In this document: piece after piece, positions 29,001-37,244 of the stretch
How positions within the stretch are numbered: the stretch's first letter is position 1
How the letters are laid out: each line of letters opens with the position of its first letter
Assembly: GCA_009720755.1 (NCBI GenBank)
Contig: WNKV01000015.1
Location: 62,001 to 126,000, forward strand
Reading direction: 5' to 3'
DNA: 64,000 nucleotides
Origin: Rhodoplanes serenus
GTDB lineage: Bacteria; Pseudomonadota; Alphaproteobacteria; Rhizobiales; Xanthobacteraceae
Notes under the pieces: generated by a model
Database searches by the model: none
What the model was told of the DNA's origin: nothing
What the model saw: only the letters and a program-made list of their open reading frames with translations
Translations under genes and position numbers: made by a program

Positions 29001-29597
29001 CGATTCGGTCGCCACCGCCAGGATCATGCCGTCCTGGTGCTCGGTGGCGTCGATGTGGCGGGTGCCGAACAGGATCGCGAAGGCCGCCATCGACAGCGCC
29101 ACCACCAGGGCCATGTCGCCGGGCAGCACCGGCGGACCCGCCGCCTCGGCGCCGGCCCCGGCCAGGATGGTGCCGAGCGACGACGACACGGCGCGGAGCT
29201 GAAGCGCGATGTAGGGGATCGAGCCGGCGATGGCGATCACCGCCACCACGGCGGCGACCGCCTGGTTCTTGCCGTGGCGGGCGGCGATGAAGTCGGCGAT
29301 CGAGGTGATGTTCTGGCCCTTGGCCAGGCGGACCACCCGGGTGACCAGCGGGCCGCCGAGCCCGATCACCAGGATCGGCCCGACATAGATGGCCAGGAAG
29401 TCGAAGCCGGAGCGCGACGACAGGCCGACCGAGCCGAAGAACGTCCAGGACGTGCAATAGATGGCCAGCGACAGCGGATAGATCAGCCGCGACGCCCGCC
29501 GCTCGCGCGCCCGCGTGCGATCACCCCAGCTCGCCACCAGGAACAGGAGCCCGATATAGCCGAGCGCCACCCCGATCGCGACCCAGCCGTGCGGCAC
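26085..29597 (-). CDS. Symporter-fused hybrid histidine kinase (CrbS/MxtR-like)
   Basis: A 1170-residue inner-membrane protein. The N-terminal 500 residues contain about 12-13 hydrophobic segments of the sodium:solute symporter fold (for example FDFLAIYVGPILVIGLGGPL). A PAS segment (about 640-740), a coiled coil, the HisKA box AAASHDILQPLNAARLYV with His 815, an HATPase domain (LVSNAIKYTEHGRVLVGC and GLGLGLSIVERIARVL) and a C-terminal receiver with Asp 1097 in LLVDYHLDD follow. The start is taken as GTG 29597 with GGAGG 5 nt upstream; an ATG at 29684 would add 29 Arg/Pro-rich residues. The SSF-kinase-receiver fusion is that of CrbS/MxtR, with the convergent LuxR regulator as likely partner. 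Confidence 0.9.
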   Translation of the reverse strand: MPHGWVAIGVALGYIGLLFLVASWGDRTRARERRASRLIYPLSLAIYCTSWTFFGSVGLSSRSGFDFLAIYVGPILVIGLGGPLVTRVVRLAKGQNITSIADFIAARHGKNQAVAAVVAVIAIAGSIPYIALQLRAVSSSLGTILAGAGAEAAGPPVLPGDMALVVALSMAAFAILFGTRHIDATEHQDGMILAVATESMVKLVAFLAVGVFVTWGMFGGPAALFGRALERPEVARVLIGDQSFSTFATMTFLSACAILLLPRQFHVAVVENKSEAEVRRAAWLFPLYLVLINLFVVPIALAGLLAFPDRTVDGDMYVLALPLAAGSQTMALIAFVGGLSAATAMVIVESVALAIMVSNDLMVPLVLRRRAALIGTVENVGALLLRVRRIAIVAILLLAYLYHHLAGPAQLASIGLLSFAAMSQLAPAFFGGLLWRRATARGAVAGMATGFLAWIYTLLLPSLVEAGVIDRGLLIDGPLGIVLLRPQGLLGLDLPPLVHGVVVSLALNIAAYVAVSLRRGPSGIERLQADIFVPSRLAPATPSFRLWRPAVTVEELTTTVARYLGEERTRSAFAGFAASRRIALDPKHEADFQLLQHAEHLLASAIGAASSRLVLSLLLRKRLMSTKAALKLLDDASAAIHYNREILQTALDHVRQGIAVFSGEAALVCWSRQFGELLDLPPALVRVGSTLDDILRFNAAKGAFGPGEVDELVRERAIRYAAGVEPFLERFPSRGLVIEVRVNQMPGGGFVVTLTDITPSVQAAEALERANDELERRVRERTAELERLNTELADAKAAAENANLSKTRFLAAASHDILQPLNAARLYVTSLVERPLGSDEARLAGHVDASLEAVEEILGALLDISRLDTGVLKTEITTVAVDELFRQIEVEFAPLAREKNLRLTFVHSRRAVRSDRRLLRRLVRNLVSNAIKYTEHGRVLVGCRGSGRDVRIDVYDTGIGIAAASQRAIFEEFHRLERGAQVARGLGLGLSIVERIARVLDHKVTLRSQVGRGSHFSVLVPRAVALPEPEHEPVPVRAHGHLTGSVTLCVDNEPAILSGMETLLSGWGCTVIKAPDLAGAMAAVERAGRRPTVLLVDYHLDDANGIDVVVALRRRYGEALPALLLTADRTREVRETARALDIRILNKPVRPAQLRAQLAQWQSQRIAAAE

Positions 29598-29843
29598 GCG
29601 CGCCTCCACCGACCGGGCTGGGGCCGCCCGGTGACGGCCGCCCGGTGACCGCAAGGTCAGCACACCCGGGCCGGCCTTGTCCATCGGGCGATGGGGCGGG
29701 GAGGACGGGCTCGGCGGGGGCGTGCCGGCGTCGCGACCCCTCGGCGCGGCTGCGCGATTGTCGTTGCATTGCCGTGCGCGGCTCCGTAGTTATGGGACAA
29801 ATACGTACGGCTATCGCGCACCCGGAGCCGAGGACCGGTCCGC

Positions 29844-31085
29844 ATGTCGATGAAGCCCTTCGAGCGCGGCGACGCTCCCCCGGACGGCAGCGCCAGCACG
29901 AGCCAGCGATCCGTGCCGGCCATCTCGGACGCGCAGCTCGCCAGCGTTCTCGATACCGCGGCCGACGGCATCATCATCATCGACGAGCACGGCATCGTCC
30001 TCACCTACAACAAGGCGTGCGAGCGCCTGTTCGGCTACACGGCGGTCGAGATGCTCGGCCGCAACGTCAACGCCATCATGCCGAACGAGCATTCGCGGGC
30101 GCACGACCGCTATCTGAAGAACTATCTCGGCACCGGGCATCGCAAGATCATCGGCATCGGCCGCGAGGTGACGGCGCAGCACCGCGACGGCACGCCGATC
30201 CCGATCCATCTGTCGGTGGGCGAGGCGGTGACCTCGGCGGGGCGGCAGTTCATCGGCATCATGCGCGACCTGCGGGCGCGCAACGAGAGCGAGCAGCGCC
30301 TCGCCCAGCTCCAGGCCGATCTGGTTCGCATGGCGCGGGTCTCGGCGGTCGACGAGATGGGGGCGGCGCTCGCCCACGAGCTCAACCAGCCGCTGACCGC
30401 GCTGATGCTCTATCTCCAGGCGGTCGAGCGGGCCTGCGCCAAGCACGGCTCCGGCGCCTCGATCCCGACCAGCGTGATGGCCATCCTGGAGAAGGCCGTG
30501 CACGAGGCCGAGCGGGCCGGCAGCATCATCCAGCGCATGCGCCAGTTCATCGAGAAGCGCGACCCGGTGCGGCGGCTGGTCGACATCAATCCGCTGATCG
30601 AGGATGCTCTCGAGCTGACCATCCTGGGCAGCCCGCCCGGCACCCGGATCGTCCGCGCGCTCGGCACCGACCTGCCGCAGGTGATGGTCGATCCGGTCCA
30701 GATCCAGCAGGTCGTCGTCAATCTGGTGCGGAACGCACTGGAAGCAATCAAGGGATGTGACGTCCAGACCGTCCGCCTGTCCACCGCGTGGGCGGCTGAC
30801 GGCGTGAGGATGAGCGTGCTGGACAGCGGCCCCGGCATTCGCCCGGAGGGGATCGCCGAGCTGTTCAAAGCTTTTTCGTCGTCCAAAAGCCGGGGTCTCG
30901 GACTCGGCCTTGCAATTTCGAAGTCGATCGCCCAGACCCACGGCGGCGATCTCCTCGTCGACGCGGGCGGCGGCGGGCGAGGCGCCTGCTTCACGCTGCT
31001 CCTTCCCTTGCCGGACGCGACCACGGCGGGCACGACGACAACCAAGGACGGTCACAATGGGCCAGAACGCCACCGCGGCTGGTGA
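29844..31085 (+). CDS. fixL: Oxygen-sensing histidine kinase FixL
   Basis: FixL autophosphorylates when O2 leaves its PAS heme and passes the phosphate to FixJ. The 413-residue protein has no membrane segment, as in Bradyrhizobium. The PAS domain (about 28-145) aligns without gaps to B. japonicum FixL around the heme. His 87 in AHDRYLKNY matches the heme ligand His 200, and Arg 107 in KIIGIGREV matches the distal Arg 220. The position of Arg 206 is Asn here. The kinase part has ALAHELNQPLTALMLYLQ with His 178, the N box VVVNLVRNALEAI and GLGLGLAISKSI. Its end overlaps fixJ by 29 bp. Confidence 0.93.
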   Translation: MSMKPFERGDAPPDGSASTSQRSVPAISDAQLASVLDTAADGIIIIDEHGIVLTYNKACERLFGYTAVEMLGRNVNAIMPNEHSRAHDRYLKNYLGTGHRKIIGIGREVTAQHRDGTPIPIHLSVGEAVTSAGRQFIGIMRDLRARNESEQRLAQLQADLVRMARVSAVDEMGAALAHELNQPLTALMLYLQAVERACAKHGSGASIPTSVMAILEKAVHEAERAGSIIQRMRQFIEKRDPVRRLVDINPLIEDALELTILGSPPGTRIVRALGTDLPQVMVDPVQIQQVVVNLVRNALEAIKGCDVQTVRLSTAWAADGVRMSVLDSGPGIRPEGIAELFKAFSSSKSRGLGLGLAISKSIAQTHGGDLLVDAGGGGRGACFTLLLPLPDATTAGTTTTKDGHNGPERHRGW

Positions 31086-31692
31086 GATCCACATTATCGA
31101 TGACGATCCGGCGGTCCGCGACGCCCTGGCGGTGGTGCTGACGCTGGAGGGCTATCACGTCACCACCTTCGCGGACGGGCATTCGTTCCTGGCGGCCGTG
31201 CGGTCGCGGGCGCCGGCCTGCATCATCCTCGACGTCCACATGCCCGGGCGGTCGGGGCTCGACATCCTCAAGGAGCTGAACGCCAAGAACTACCCGGCCC
31301 CCGTGTTCATCATCTCCGGGCAGGGCGACATCCCGATGGCGGTCGAGGCGATCAAGAACGGCGCCTTCGACTTCATCGAGAAGCCGTTCGACGCTGAGAC
31401 GGTGGTCAGCCGGGTGCGCGAGGCGATCGATGCGGCGAGCCGCCGGCAGTCCCGCGCCGGGCTCGGCGAGACTCTGAACCAGTTCCCGGGCTCCGACCTG
31501 CTCACCGCGCGGGAGCGCGAGGTGCTGAACCTGATCGCCGCCGGCGCCTCCAACAAGGAAGCCGGCCGGCAGCTCGGCATCAGCCCGCGCACCATCGAGG
31601 TGCATCGCGCCCGCATCATGGAGAAGCTCGGGGCGAAGAACGCCGCCGACCTGGTCCGCATCGTCCTCTCCGAATCTCCCCGCAACGCCTGA
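31057..31692 (+). CDS. fixJ: Two-component response regulator FixJ
   Basis: Partner of FixL; phosphorylated FixJ activates fixK-type genes. The 211-residue product has a receiver with Asp 15-17, phospho-acceptor Asp 59 in CIILDVHMPG and Lys 109 in DFIEKPFD. A LuxR-type HTH follows (LLTAREREVLNLIAAGASNK, then RQLGISPRTIEVHRARIMEK). The LTxREREVL and SPRTIEVHRARIMEK patterns are diagnostic of the FixJ group. The ATG at 31057, preceded by CAAGGACGGTCAC, lies inside the fixL 3' end, so expression is coupled. Confidence 0.95.
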   Translation: MGQNATAAGEIHIIDDDPAVRDALAVVLTLEGYHVTTFADGHSFLAAVRSRAPACIILDVHMPGRSGLDILKELNAKNYPAPVFIISGQGDIPMAVEAIKNGAFDFIEKPFDAETVVSRVREAIDAASRRQSRAGLGETLNQFPGSDLLTAREREVLNLIAAGASNKEAGRQLGISPRTIEVHRARIMEKLGAKNAADLVRIVLSESPRNA

Positions 31693-31705
31693 ACCTCGTC
31701 CGGAC

Positions 31706-31732
31706 CGCCGGCCCGTGCGGCCGGCGCCGTTC
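31706..31732 (+). terminator. Hairpin after fixJ
   Basis: An 8-bp GC stem (31706-31713 with 31719-31726) with a 5-nt loop lies 13 bp past the fixJ stop and is followed by GCCGTTCC. The U-rich tail is weak, so termination may be partial and allow read-through into the next genes. Confidence 0.5.
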
Positions 31733-31760
31733 CTCTCGCCGCCTCTCGGCGCTCCCGGCG

Positions 31761-31780
31761 GTTAACGCATAGGTGTTAAC
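31761..31780. promoter_or_regulatory. Paired GTTAAC motif upstream of the receiver gene
   Basis: GTTAAC-N8-GTTAAC in an otherwise GC-rich stretch, 95 bp upstream of the receiver-gene start. It resembles CtrA half-sites, but the spacing between TTAA units is 10 rather than 7. It may be part of a promoter or an operator of another regulator. Confidence 0.35.
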
Positions 31781-31874
31781 CCTTACTGCTTCTTACGAAT
31801 TGAGCCAGAGCGCCACCCCCACGATGTTCTTGCAGGAGCAGCTCGCGGGCTGCGAGCGGCTTGGGTCTGGGTTC

Positions 31875-32228
31875 ATGGCTGTCCACGTGGTCGAAGATGA
31901 TCCGGGGGTGAGCGATTCGCTTTCCCTCCTCTTGGAGCATCTCGGTTTCGAGGTGGTCCGCCACACGGATGCGGAAGATTTGTTCCGCAGCGCGCCGCCG
32001 AGCGGCAACGACATCGTCTTCGTCGACCTCATCCTGCCGGGCATCAGCGGGGCCGAGCTGCTGCGCTGGCTCACCCACCTCAAGGACCCGCCCCGCATCG
32101 TGGTGATGTCGGGCCAGTCCCAGTCCACCATCGACCTGCAACTCCGTGGCATCGACGGCATGAACGTCATCCGCAAGCCGCTGTCGCACGGGTCGATCAC
32201 CCAGCAGCTCGCCCAGCTGATCGCCTGA
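31875..32228 (+). CDS. Single-domain response regulator between fixJ and fixK
   Basis: A 117-residue stand-alone receiver without output domain. Key residues are Glu 7/Asp 8/Asp 9 (VVEDDPGV), phospho-acceptor Asp 51 in VFVDLILPG and Lys 101 in VIRKPLSHG. The ATG at 31875 starts at the domain boundary; earlier in-frame starts (31824, 31773) lack better support. From memory, B. japonicum has a receiver gene (bll2758) at the same place between fixJ and fixK2, so the arrangement is conserved. It may act as a phosphate sink or adaptor in FixLJ signalling, which is inference. Confidence 0.85.
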   Translation: MAVHVVEDDPGVSDSLSLLLEHLGFEVVRHTDAEDLFRSAPPSGNDIVFVDLILPGISGAELLRWLTHLKDPPRIVVMSGQSQSTIDLQLRGIDGMNVIRKPLSHGSITQQLAQLIA

Positions 32229-32640
32229 ACGGGCGACCCATCGGGCGGCGGCAGGCCCGCGGACGCCGCCGCCGGCCTTCCGGGGCCGTCGCCTGGCCGA
32301 TGTCGTCTCCGGTCGCGCCCGCCCGCCGCGGGTCGCATTATCCGAAAGTCGAGTGCGGCTCGCGGTCGTCCACCCGCGGCCGCCATTGACTCGGTCTTGC
32401 TGCGGTGCGATCACCCCGATGGAGTAGGCCGGCACCGATCGCTGCGCCTCCCCGGAAGGCTGCGGGAAGGCCGTCCGAAGGCTTTGTCGGACGCAGTCAA
32501 CCTGCTGTAAATATTAGTCTTTTAGCGATAAGGGTTTCTCCGTAAGCATTCATGCCAGATACGCGCGGCCGATCACCTCCGCTAATGTTTCATTGCGCTG
32601 CCGAGCGTTTCAACCCCCGGCTCGTCCGGCGAGGACCCCC
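32229..32640 (+). promoter_or_regulatory. fixK upstream region
   Basis: 412 bp without a credible gene. The section 32500-32600 is clearly AT-richer (CTGTAAATATTAGTC, GCGATAAGGG, TCCGTAAGCATTC) and is the probable fixK promoter. By analogy with B. japonicum fixK2 it should be a FixJ target, but I cannot match a FixJ site with confidence. No TTGA-N6-TCAA dyad is seen, so self-regulation by FixK at this promoter is not supported. Confidence 0.45.
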
Positions 32641-33369
32641 ATGAAGCCAGCCATCGCACAGCGATCCTTCACTGTTGCCGTCGAGTCGCCTTGCCGACTC
32701 CCGACGTCCCATCGCCCTGCCGCCGTCCAGACCAGCCACCGCCGCGACGAGGAGCCTCAAGGCCAGCGCCAGCGGGTCGGCCAGCATGCCCACATCTTCC
32801 GCGAGGGTGATCGCGCCGATCGGCTGTACCAGCTCGTCGACGGCGCCGTGATGCTCTACAAGCTGCTGCCGGACGGGCGCCGCCAAGTCGTCGAGCTGCT
32901 GAGCGCCGGCGACGTGTTCGGCCTCTCGGCGCTGCCGGTCTACGACTGCTCGTCCGAGACCCTGGTGGCTTCCAACGTCATCGCCTACGAGCGCGCCGCC
33001 GTCGAGCAGTCGCCCGAGCTGCTCCGCCGCCTCAGTGCCCATGTCCACGCGCAGCTCTGCGCCCTGCACGAGCACGCCGTGCTGCTCGGCCGCAAGTCGG
33101 CCTTGGAGCGGGTCGCCACCTTCGTGATGCATTGCGTGCCGGGCCGCGGCGGCTTCGACTGCGCCGGCCCGCGCTGCGGCGGCGACTCCGCGGTGGTCCG
33201 CCTCGGCATGACCCGCCAGGAGATCGCCGATTATCTCGGCCTGACGCTGGAGACCGTGTCGCGCGCCTTCTCCGAGCTGCGCCGCCGCGGCATCATCGCC
33301 ATCGACAAGCAGGAAGAGGTCCGGGTCCACGACGTGTGCCGGATCTGCCAGCTCACCGGCGCCCACTGA
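32641..33369 (+). CDS. fixK: Crp/Fnr-family regulator, FixK-type
   Basis: A 242-residue Crp/Fnr activator that would couple the FixLJ cascade to low-oxygen genes. The cyclic-nucleotide-binding-like beta-barrel spans about residues 47-130 (HIFREGDRADRLYQLVDGAV), a dimer helix follows, and the HTH is TRQEIADYLGLTLETVSRAF. The recognition helix has Glu 204, Ser 207 and Arg 208, the E-SR pattern that reads TTGA half-sites. The N-terminal cysteine cluster of FNR/FnrN is missing, so it should not sense O2 itself. Cys 174 and Cys 179 lie just before the HTH, near where FixK2 has its redox-sensitive Cys 183. Start ATG 32641. A T7-tailed terminator follows. Confidence 0.88.
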   Translation: MKPAIAQRSFTVAVESPCRLPTSHRPAAVQTSHRRDEEPQGQRQRVGQHAHIFREGDRADRLYQLVDGAVMLYKLLPDGRRQVVELLSAGDVFGLSALPVYDCSSETLVASNVIAYERAAVEQSPELLRRLSAHVHAQLCALHEHAVLLGRKSALERVATFVMHCVPGRGGFDCAGPRCGGDSAVVRLGMTRQEIADYLGLTLETVSRAFSELRRRGIIAIDKQEEVRVHDVCRICQLTGAH

Positions 33370-33450
33370 GGCGAGGGGCCTTCCGCAGTCGGGCATCTCC
33401 GTTTCGGAGCGATCGTCCATCTCCTCCCCGGGCGATCCTCTTCAACTTCA

Positions 33451-33483
33451 AGCGCCGTGCCGCCGGTACGGCGCTCTTTTTTT
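33451..33483 (+). terminator. Intrinsic terminator of fixK
   Basis: An 8-bp perfect stem AGCGCCGT/ACGGCGCT (33451-33458 with 33468-33475) with a 9-nt loop is followed by C and seven T residues. It is the clearest intrinsic terminator of the window and ends the fixK transcript 82 bp after the stop. Confidence 0.9.
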
Positions 33484-33596
33484 GCGCCTCCGTGGCGGGT
33501 GCCGCACCGGGCGGTCTTCCGAGGCCGGCGTTCGGCGTCGACCGGCTTTCCTCTCCGCGCCGAAACGATCTATGGAGGTGATGCACGCAGGACCCC

Positions 33597-34742
33597 ATGG
33601 ACACTCGCCCCCCCGACAAGACGCGCCCCGACGCGGGCGTGTCGCGCCCGCCGCCCACACCCCGTCGTCTCATCGAAACGCTGCTGATCGCCGCTGCCGG
33701 CGCCGTGCTGTTCGATCTCGCGCGCATCCCCGCCGCGTGGCTCGCCGGCGCCATGGTGGCCACCGCGGCAGCGGCGCTCGCCGGCCGCCCGATGGGGGTG
33801 CCGCGTCCGGTCGCCCGCTGCTTCTTCGTGATCGTCGGGCTGTCGCTCGGCAGCGTCGTCAATCCCGCGTCGCTCCAGGGGCTGGCCACCTGGCCGGCCA
33901 GCATCGTCGCCGTGGTGGTCGCGATGGGCTGCGTCACGCTCGCCTGCACGCTGTATCTGCGCCGCATCCATGGCTGGGACATCCTGACGGCGCTGTTCGC
34001 CGCCGTGCCCGGGGCGCTGTCGCAGGTGCTGGTGCACACCGCCGAGGAGAACGCCGATCTCCGCGCCGTCGCCATCGTCCAGACCATCCGGGTGGTGATT
34101 CTCACGGTCGGTGTGCCGGCCGTGCTGGCGGCGCTCGGGCATGGCGGGCCGACCAGCCTGGCGGCGGCGCCGTCCGGCCTGCTCGACGCACCGACCGAGC
34201 TGGCCGTGCTGGTGGGGCTCGCGGTCGTGGTCGCCGTGGTGCTGGTGCGGGTCGGCTTTCCGGGCGGTCTGATGATCGGGCCGATGACGGTGTCGGCGGT
34301 GCTTCACGGCACCGGCCTCGTCACCGTCACGCTGCCGGCCTGGATCACCATCGCCGGCATGATCGGGCTCGGCGCCATCAGCGGCGCGCGCTTCTCCGGC
34401 ACGCCGGTGCGGCTGGTGCTGTCCTTCCTGGCGGCGGCGCTCGGCTCCTTCGCGGTGGCGATCGTGGTCACCGCCGCCTTCGTGCTGACGGTGACGGCGC
34501 TGACCGGGCTGCGGCTCGGCGATCTCACCGTCGCGTTCGCGCCCGGCGCCATCGACGCCATGATGGTGCTGGCGCTCGCCCTGCACATCGATCCGGTGTT
34601 CGTCGGTGCGCATCACATCGTGCGCGTCTTCGCCGTGTCGTTTTCGTTGCCGGTGGTGATCCGGTACGTCAAGCGGCGTCGTGATCGCGCAGTTGTCAAG
34701 AAGGTTGGACAATCAAGCGAACCTGACACCCGAGACGATTGA
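33597..34742 (+). CDS. AbrB-family (PF05145) membrane protein, putative transporter
   Basis: A 381-residue protein with about ten hydrophobic segments and the internal duplication typical of PF05145, once labelled putative ammonia monooxygenase. It should not be confused with the AbrB transcription factor. Recognisable segments are [40 protein letters not shown], and in the second repeat [20 protein letters not shown] and [20 protein letters not shown]. The AxPGAxxxMM-type motif occurs twice, as expected. The function is unknown; export of small molecules is presumed for relatives. It sits between fixK and ccoN, and its stop codon lies within the FixK box of ccoN. Confidence 0.88.
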   Translation: MDTRPPDKTRPDAGVSRPPPTPRRLIETLLIAAAGAVLFDLARIPAAWLAGAMVATAAAALAGRPMGVPRPVARCFFVIVGLSLGSVVNPASLQGLATWPASIVAVVVAMGCVTLACTLYLRRIHGWDILTALFAAVPGALSQVLVHTAEENADLRAVAIVQTIRVVILTVGVPAVLAALGHGGPTSLAAAPSGLLDAPTELAVLVGLAVVVAVVLVRVGFPGGLMIGPMTVSAVLHGTGLVTVTLPAWITIAGMIGLGAISGARFSGTPVRLVLSFLAAALGSFAVAIVVTAAFVLTVTALTGLRLGDLTVAFAPGAIDAMMVLALALHIDPVFVGAHHIVRVFAVSFSLPVVIRYVKRRRDRAVVKKVGQSSEPDTRDD

Positions 34743-34752
34743 CTTTCATCAA
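34739..34752. promoter_or_regulatory. FixK/FNR-type box upstream of ccoN
   Basis: TTGACTTTCATCAA fits TTGA-N6-TCAA and differs from the FNR/FixK consensus TTGAT-N4-ATCAA at one position. Its centre is 86 nt before the ccoN ATG. A class II promoter (box centre at -41.5) would start near 34787, leaving a leader of about 45 nt. The box overlaps the stop codon of the preceding gene. Confidence 0.8.
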
Positions 34753-34831
34753 TGCGAATTCGTCTCACATCCTGACTAGTCCGAACCACTCCTCATCAGC
34801 CGAACAACCGCCGCAACCCAAGGCCCCCATC

Positions 34832-36487
34832 ATGGCTCCATCGACGGTTCGCAAGACCATGACGCTCGGCGAAGGCGGCTTGGCCTTCGTGTTCGCTGCG
34901 ACGACGCTGCTGTGTCTCGTGGCTGCCGCCAAGGCTCAGGACGCGCCCTTCGCCTTCCACGCCTTCCTGTCGGCCGCAGCCAGCGTGGCAGCCGTGTTCC
35001 TGATCTTCCGCGGCTACTTCAACCGGCCGGCGGAGCTGCCCGGGGAGGAGACCGAGGACGGCCGCATCAATTACAACGACGGTCCGCTCAAGTTCGCCAC
35101 CATCGCGGCGGTGTTCTGGGGCATCGCCGGCTTCACGGTGGGCCTCTACATCGCGCTCGAGCTCGCCTATCCGTGGCTCAACTTCGACCTGCCGTTCCTG
35201 AACTTCGGACGCCTGCGGCCGCTGCACACCTCGGCGGTGATCTTCGCGTTCGGCGGCAACGTGCTCATCGCCACCTCGTTTCACGTGGTGCAGCGCACTT
35301 GTCGAACCCGCCTGGCCGGCCATCTGGCGCCGTGGTTCGTGGTGCTCGGCTACAACTTCTTCATCGTGATCGCCGGAACGGGCTATCTGCTGGGCGTCAC
35401 GCAATCCAAGGAATATGCCGAGCCGGAATGGTACGCCGACCTGTGGCTGACCATCGTCTGGGTCGTCTATCTGCTGGTCTTCCTGGCGACGATCATCAAG
35501 CGCAAGGAGCCGCATATCTACGTCGCCAACTGGTTCTATCTCGCCTTCATCGTCACCATCGCGGTGCTGCATCTCGGCAACAACGCGGCGCTGCCGATCT
35601 CGGCGTTCGGCTCCAAGTCCTACGTGGTGTGGTCGGGCGTCCAGGACGCGATGTTCCAGTGGTGGTACGGCCACAACGCGGTCGGCTTCTTCCTCACCGC
35701 CGGCTTCCTCGGCATCATGTACTACTACGTGCCCAAGCGGGCCGAGCGGCCGGTCTACTCCTACCGGCTGTCGATCGTGCACTTCTGGGCGCTGATCTTC
35801 CTCTACATCTGGGCCGGTCCGCATCACCTCCACTACACGTCGCTGCCGGACTGGGCGCAGACGTTGGGCATGACCTTCTCGATCATGCTGTGGATGCCGT
35901 CCTGGGGCGGCATGATCAACGGCCTGATGACGCTGTCGGGCGCGTGGGACAAGCTGCGCACCGACCCGGTGCTGCGCATGCTCGTGGTGTCGGTCGCCTT
36001 CTATGGCATGTCGACCTTCGAAGGACCGATGATGTCCATCAAGGCGGTCAACTCGCTCAGCCACTACACCGACTGGACCGTCGGCCACGTCCATTCGGGC
36101 GCGCTCGGCTGGGTCGGCTTCGTGTCGTTCGGCGCCGTCTACTGCCTGGTGCCGTGGCTGTGGAACAAGAAGGAGCTGTACAGCCTCAAGGCGGTCAACT
36201 GGCACTTCTGGATCGCCACCATCGGCATCGTGCTCTACGTCTCCGCCATGTGGGTGTCGGGCATTCTCCAGGGCCTCATGTGGCGCGCCTACACGTCGCT
36301 CGGCTTCCTCGAATACTCGTTCATCGAGACCGTCGAGGCGATGCATCCGTTCTACGCGATCCGCGCTCTCGGCGGCGCCCTGTTCGTGATCGGCTCGCTG
36401 ATCATGGCGTGGAACGTGTGGAAGACCGTGCAGTCCGGCGAGCCGGCGCCTGTCGCGTCGCGCCCCGTGATGCAGCCGGCCGAGTGA
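34832..36487 (+). CDS. ccoN: Cytochrome cbb3 oxidase subunit I (CcoN/FixN)
   Basis: Catalytic subunit of the high-affinity cbb3 terminal oxidase (heme b, heme b3-CuB), in the inner membrane. The 551-residue protein has about 12-14 helices. Visible ligands are His 131 ([14 protein letters not shown]) and His 421 for heme b, His 281 ([11 protein letters not shown]) and His 331/332 ([13 protein letters not shown]) for CuB, and His 419 for heme b3. Tyr 325, six residues before His 331, fits the cross-linked tyrosine of cbb3 oxidases. The ATG at 34832 is used because the upstream in-frame ATG at 34739 lies inside the FixK box. First gene of ccoNOQP. Confidence 0.97.
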   Translation: MAPSTVRKTMTLGEGGLAFVFAATTLLCLVAAAKAQDAPFAFHAFLSAAASVAAVFLIFRGYFNRPAELPGEETEDGRINYNDGPLKFATIAAVFWGIAGFTVGLYIALELAYPWLNFDLPFLNFGRLRPLHTSAVIFAFGGNVLIATSFHVVQRTCRTRLAGHLAPWFVVLGYNFFIVIAGTGYLLGVTQSKEYAEPEWYADLWLTIVWVVYLLVFLATIIKRKEPHIYVANWFYLAFIVTIAVLHLGNNAALPISAFGSKSYVVWSGVQDAMFQWWYGHNAVGFFLTAGFLGIMYYYVPKRAERPVYSYRLSIVHFWALIFLYIWAGPHHLHYTSLPDWAQTLGMTFSIMLWMPSWGGMINGLMTLSGAWDKLRTDPVLRMLVVSVAFYGMSTFEGPMMSIKAVNSLSHYTDWTVGHVHSGALGWVGFVSFGAVYCLVPWLWNKKELYSLKAVNWHFWIATIGIVLYVSAMWVSGILQGLMWRAYTSLGFLEYSFIETVEAMHPFYAIRALGGALFVIGSLIMAWNVWKTVQSGEPAPVASRPVMQPAE

Positions 36488-36500
36488 GGGAGCACGACCC

Positions 36501-37235
36501 ATGTCGATCATGGCCAAGCACGCCATCCTCGAGAAGAACTCGATCCTCCTCCTCATCGGCATCCTGCTGGTGATCTCGGTCGGTGGTCTCGTCGAGATCG
36601 CACCGCTCTTCTATCTGAAGAGCACCATCGAGAAGGTGGAGGGCATGCGGCCCTACACCCCGCTGGAGCTCGCCGGGCGCGACATCTATGTCCGTGAAGG
36701 CTGCTACACCTGCCACTCGCAGCAGGTGCGGCCGCTGCGCGACGAGGTCGAGCGCTACGGCCACTACTCGCTCGCCGCCGAGAGCATGTACGATCATCCG
36801 TTCCAGTGGGGCTCGAAGCGCACCGGCCCCGACCTGTCGCGGGTGGGCGGCAAGTACTCCGACGAATGGCACGTCGCGCATCTGAAGAACCCGCGCGCCG
36901 TGGTGCCGCAATCGATCATGCCGGGCTACGCCTTCTTGGCGAATACGGAGCTGGAGCCGAAGGGGATCGCCGGCCGCATGCAGGCACTGCAAACGATCGG
37001 CGTGCCCTACACGGATGACCAGATCAAGAACGCCGCCAAGGACCTCAAGGTCCAGGCGACGACCGACGATCCGGGCGCGGCCGATCTTCAGGGCCGCTAC
37101 GCCAAGTCGACGGCGCGCGACTACGACGGCAACCCCTCGCGGGTGACCGAGATGGACGCCCTCGTGGCCTATCTTCAGATGCTGGGCACGCTGGTCGATC
37201 TGAAGCTCTACAACGACAAAGCCAACCTGCGCTGA
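36501..37235 (+). CDS. ccoO: Cytochrome cbb3 oxidase subunit II, monoheme cytochrome c (CcoO/FixO)
   Basis: Membrane-anchored cytochrome c of the cbb3 oxidase, handing electrons to CcoN. The 244-residue product has an N-terminal anchor ([20 protein letters not shown]) and one covalent heme site CYTCH (Cys 68, Cys 71, His 72) in [14 protein letters not shown]. Later conserved stretches are [20 protein letters not shown] and a Met in SIMPGYAFL that probably supplies the axial ligand. It follows ccoN by 13 bp with GAGGGAGC before the ATG. Confidence 0.97.
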   Translation: MSIMAKHAILEKNSILLLIGILLVISVGGLVEIAPLFYLKSTIEKVEGMRPYTPLELAGRDIYVREGCYTCHSQQVRPLRDEVERYGHYSLAAESMYDHPFQWGSKRTGPDLSRVGGKYSDEWHVAHLKNPRAVVPQSIMPGYAFLANTELEPKGIAGRMQALQTIGVPYTDDQIKNAAKDLKVQATTDDPGAADLQGRYAKSTARDYDGNPSRVTEMDALVAYLQMLGTLVDLKLYNDKANLR

Positions 37236-37244
37236 GAGGGGACC

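Noticed and set aside
32229-32640. FixJ binding site in front of fixK
   Set aside because: AT-rich candidates exist around 32500-32560, but none could be matched to a FixJ consensus with confidence.
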